The translations under genes and the position numbers were made by a program. Positions 5,400 through 6,486 of a DNA stretch of 6,486 nucleotides are shown here, piece by piece. The stretch covers positions 1 through 6,486 of the forward strand of contig DATAAF010000007.1 in NCBI GenBank assembly GCA_036260255.1, in the 5' to 3' direction. The stretch comes from DASZJY01 sp036260255. Its GTDB lineage: Bacteria > Actinomycetota > Acidimicrobiia > Acidimicrobiales > AC-14. A model generated the notes under the pieces. That model searched no databases and was not told the origin of the DNA. It saw nothing but the letters and a program-made list of their open reading frames with translations. Positions within the stretch are counted from its first letter, which is position 1, and each line of letters begins with the position of its first letter.

Positions 5400-6344
5400 T
5401 CAGCCGGGGGGGACGACCACCGGGAGGCGATCCGGCGCCCGGGTGAGGACGAGGTGCTCGGTCTCCCCGAGGTAGTCGCCGTCGACCTGCCACGGCACCC
5501 GACGGTGCCCCTTGACGGTTACACGGCCGACGTCCCGCCGGTGATCGACCCGGGGGTGGCGGGCCACCCCGTGTCCGGCCCCGAGGGCCCGGCCGGTGAC
5601 CCCGAGGAGCACTCCCACCTTGAGGGTGCGCATGGTGACCGCACAGAGCCCGTTCTCGCCGGTGTGGCCGGGGGCCACGTTCAACGGCCGCGGCCCCAGG
5701 TACGTGTAGGGGTTGGTGTTGAGGACGATCGAGAAGTAGCCGTCCTCGACCACGGAGCCGTCCTCGAACTCCAGGGCGAACGCCGGCTCGCCGGTGTCGT
5801 AGTGGCGGAACCAGGTGGCGAAGGCGGCGTAGACGAAGATGGCCTGGCCGATGGTGCGCTTGAGCCGGCTCCGGCGCTCGACCTGGGCGACGACGGCGGC
5901 GTCGAAGCCCAGCCCGACGTGGAACAGGAAGGCCCGGTCGCCGGCGAGGCCGACGGGAATGCGCCGGACCGACGAACGGGCCAGTCCTTCGGACACCTGG
6001 GCGGCCGCCGGGGCGGGTTTGTGCGCCAGCCCGAGGGTGCGCGTGAACACGTTGGTGGACCCGCCCGGGAGGGCGGCGAGGACGGTGTCGGTGCCCAGGA
6101 GGCCGTTGGCGGCCTCGTTGGCCGTGCCGTCGCCACCGAGGACGACGACGGCGTCGACCCCGGCCTCCGCCGCCTCTTTGGCCAGGGCGGTGGCGTCGTC
6201 CCGCTTGGCCGTCTCCACCTCCTCGACCTCGTGGATCGCCAGCGCCTGCCGCACCGCCCGCCGCGACTTGTCGGTCACGGCTGACGCGGCGGGATTGACA
6301 ACGAGACGCACCCGCCGACGGCCCTTCGGGCCAGGCTCGCTCAC
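5400..6344 (-). CDS. Diacylglycerol kinase family lipid kinase
   Basis: A 314-residue protein of the DagK/YegS/BmrU lipid kinase family, which transfers phosphate from ATP to diacylglycerol or a related lipid at the membrane face. Visible motifs (numbered from GTG 6344): VVNPAAS near N17, the glycine-rich LGGDGTANEAANG with GGDGT at 70-74, PGGSTNVFTRTLGL from P93, the central GLGFDAAVVAQVERR segment, YTYLGPRPLNVAPG, and QVDGDYLGE near the C-terminus (D288, D290). No membrane segments are seen. The frame opens further upstream to GTG 6431, but the extension lacks family similarity; GTG 6344 has GAGAGGGG about 7 bases upstream and precedes the conserved core by a normal distance. It lies upstream of whiB on the same strand with a 164-base gap. 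Actual lipid substrate (diacylglycerol, ceramide-like or polyprenol) cannot be read from sequence. Confidence 0.9.
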   Translation of the reverse strand: MSEPGPKGRRRVRLVVNPAASAVTDKSRRAVRQALAIHEVEEVETAKRDDATALAKEAAEAGVDAVVVLGGDGTANEAANGLLGTDTVLAALPGGSTNVFTRTLGLAHKPAPAAAQVSEGLARSSVRRIPVGLAGDRAFLFHVGLGFDAAVVAQVERRSRLKRTIGQAIFVYAAFATWFRHYDTGEPAFALEFEDGSVVEDGYFSIVLNTNPYTYLGPRPLNVAPGHTGENGLCAVTMRTLKVGVLLGVTGRALGAGHGVARHPRVDHRRDVGRVTVKGHRRVPWQVDGDYLGETEHLVLTRAPDRLPVVVPPG

Positions 6345-6415
6345 GCCGACGCCCCTCTCGCAGCGCGAGCCCCGTCGAGCCCGGTCCGGCGAAGTGTGCT
6401 GCTCAAATGAATCAT
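6341..6415 (-). CDS. Candidate 24-residue leader ORF before the lipid kinase
   Basis: ATG 6415 has GGGAGG (6429-6424) eight bases upstream. It opens a 24-codon frame, MIHLSSTLRRTGLDGARAAR plus GASA, whose TGA (6343-6341) overlaps the lipid kinase GTG as GTGA, the geometry typical of translational coupling. The peptide is basic and matches no family I know. Third codon positions are less GC-biased than in the genes of the window, so it may be simple leader sequence. The competing reading is an N-terminal extension of the kinase from GTG 6431, also weakly coding. Confidence 0.25.
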   Translation of the reverse strand: MIHLSSTLRRTGLDGARAARGASA

Positions 6416-6416
6416 T
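6406..6416. promoter_or_regulatory. AT-rich palindrome AATGAATCATT upstream of the lipid kinase
   Basis: A perfect 5+1+5 palindrome sits in an AT-rich island (about 6401-6419) within very GC-rich surroundings, roughly 62-72 bases before the lipid kinase GTG. It overlaps the ATG of the candidate leader ORF. It could be an operator or part of a promoter; no ligand can be named and no clear -10/-35 pair was found. Confidence 0.3.
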
Positions 6417-6439
6417 GACGGAGCCTCCCACATCGCCCC

Positions 6440-6486
6440 GCTCGGCATCCCGCCGGACCGAGCAACGCAGGCGCGGGATGCCGAGC
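6440..6486. repeat. 14-bp perfect inverted repeat ending at the right edge
   Basis: GCTCGGCATCCCGC (6440-6453) is the exact reverse complement of GCGGGATGCCGAGC (6473-6486), with a 19-base loop. The right arm ends on the last base of the window, so the stem may be longer. It could be a terminator for a gene beyond the edge, a hairpin in the lipid kinase leader, a dispersed palindromic repeat, or an assembly break at a hairpin. No T-run follows on the minus strand. Confidence 0.6.

Noticed and set aside
6345..6431. N-terminal extension of the lipid kinase to GTG 6431
   Set aside because: The extra 29 residues show no family similarity, third positions are less GC-biased and no good Shine-Dalgarno precedes GTG 6431. 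GTG 6344 has a purine-rich site at normal spacing.

Overview
The window is very GC-rich, and nearly every third codon position in the genes is G or C. It carries a WhiB-family iron-sulfur regulator and a DUF3107 protein, both essentially restricted to Actinomycetota, so it comes from a high-GC actinobacterium. Protein flavour and gene neighbourhood suggest a deep-branching lineage such as Acidimicrobiia, but that is only an impression. The left edge cuts a gene, and the right edge ends exactly at the end of a perfect inverted-repeat arm, so the window may be a whole short contig.

Layout. (1) Positions 1014 to the left edge, minus strand: a membrane-anchored protein with a zinc-metalloprotease HELTH motif, truncated by the edge. 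(2) Positions 1048-4929, plus strand, a compact four-gene run with gaps of 23, 3 and 28 bases: a 78-residue DUF3107 protein; two paralogous ArsA/Get3-type P-loop ATPases resembling M. tuberculosis Rv3679/Rv3680 (BagA/BagB); and a soluble GAF/PAS histidine kinase of the HisKA_2 class resembling PdtaS (Rv3220c). (3) Positions 4945-5235, minus strand, converging on the kinase with only 15 bases between: a WhiB1-type [4Fe-4S] protein. (4) Positions 5400-6344, minus strand, upstream of whiB: a diacylglycerol/lipid kinase. No RNA gene, CRISPR array or insertion sequence was recognised.

Regulation. The most striking non-coding element is a perfect CRP/FNR-type palindrome (TTGTGA-N6-TCACAA) at 5253-5270, directly upstream of the whiB Shine-Dalgarno sequence. 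The longest whiB frame would begin inside this palindrome. The real whiB start is more likely the GTG at 5235, which has a GGAGG at ideal spacing. CRP control of whiB1 is known in mycobacteria, so the arrangement may be conserved. Upstream of the lipid kinase are an AT-rich palindrome, a possible 24-codon leader ORF that would overlap the kinase start as GTGA, and a 14-bp perfect inverted repeat at the right edge.

How the parts may work together (inference): the kinase, the WhiB1 protein and the paired Get3-like ATPases are each linked in mycobacteria to redox, nitric oxide or envelope stress. Their clustering suggests one cytosolic stress-sensing and protein-handling module beside a membrane-lipid kinase. 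I see no wholly new system. The points worth following are the ATPase pair with a signature lysine in only one subunit, the CRP-whiB site, the small leader ORF and the uncharacterised membrane peptidase.
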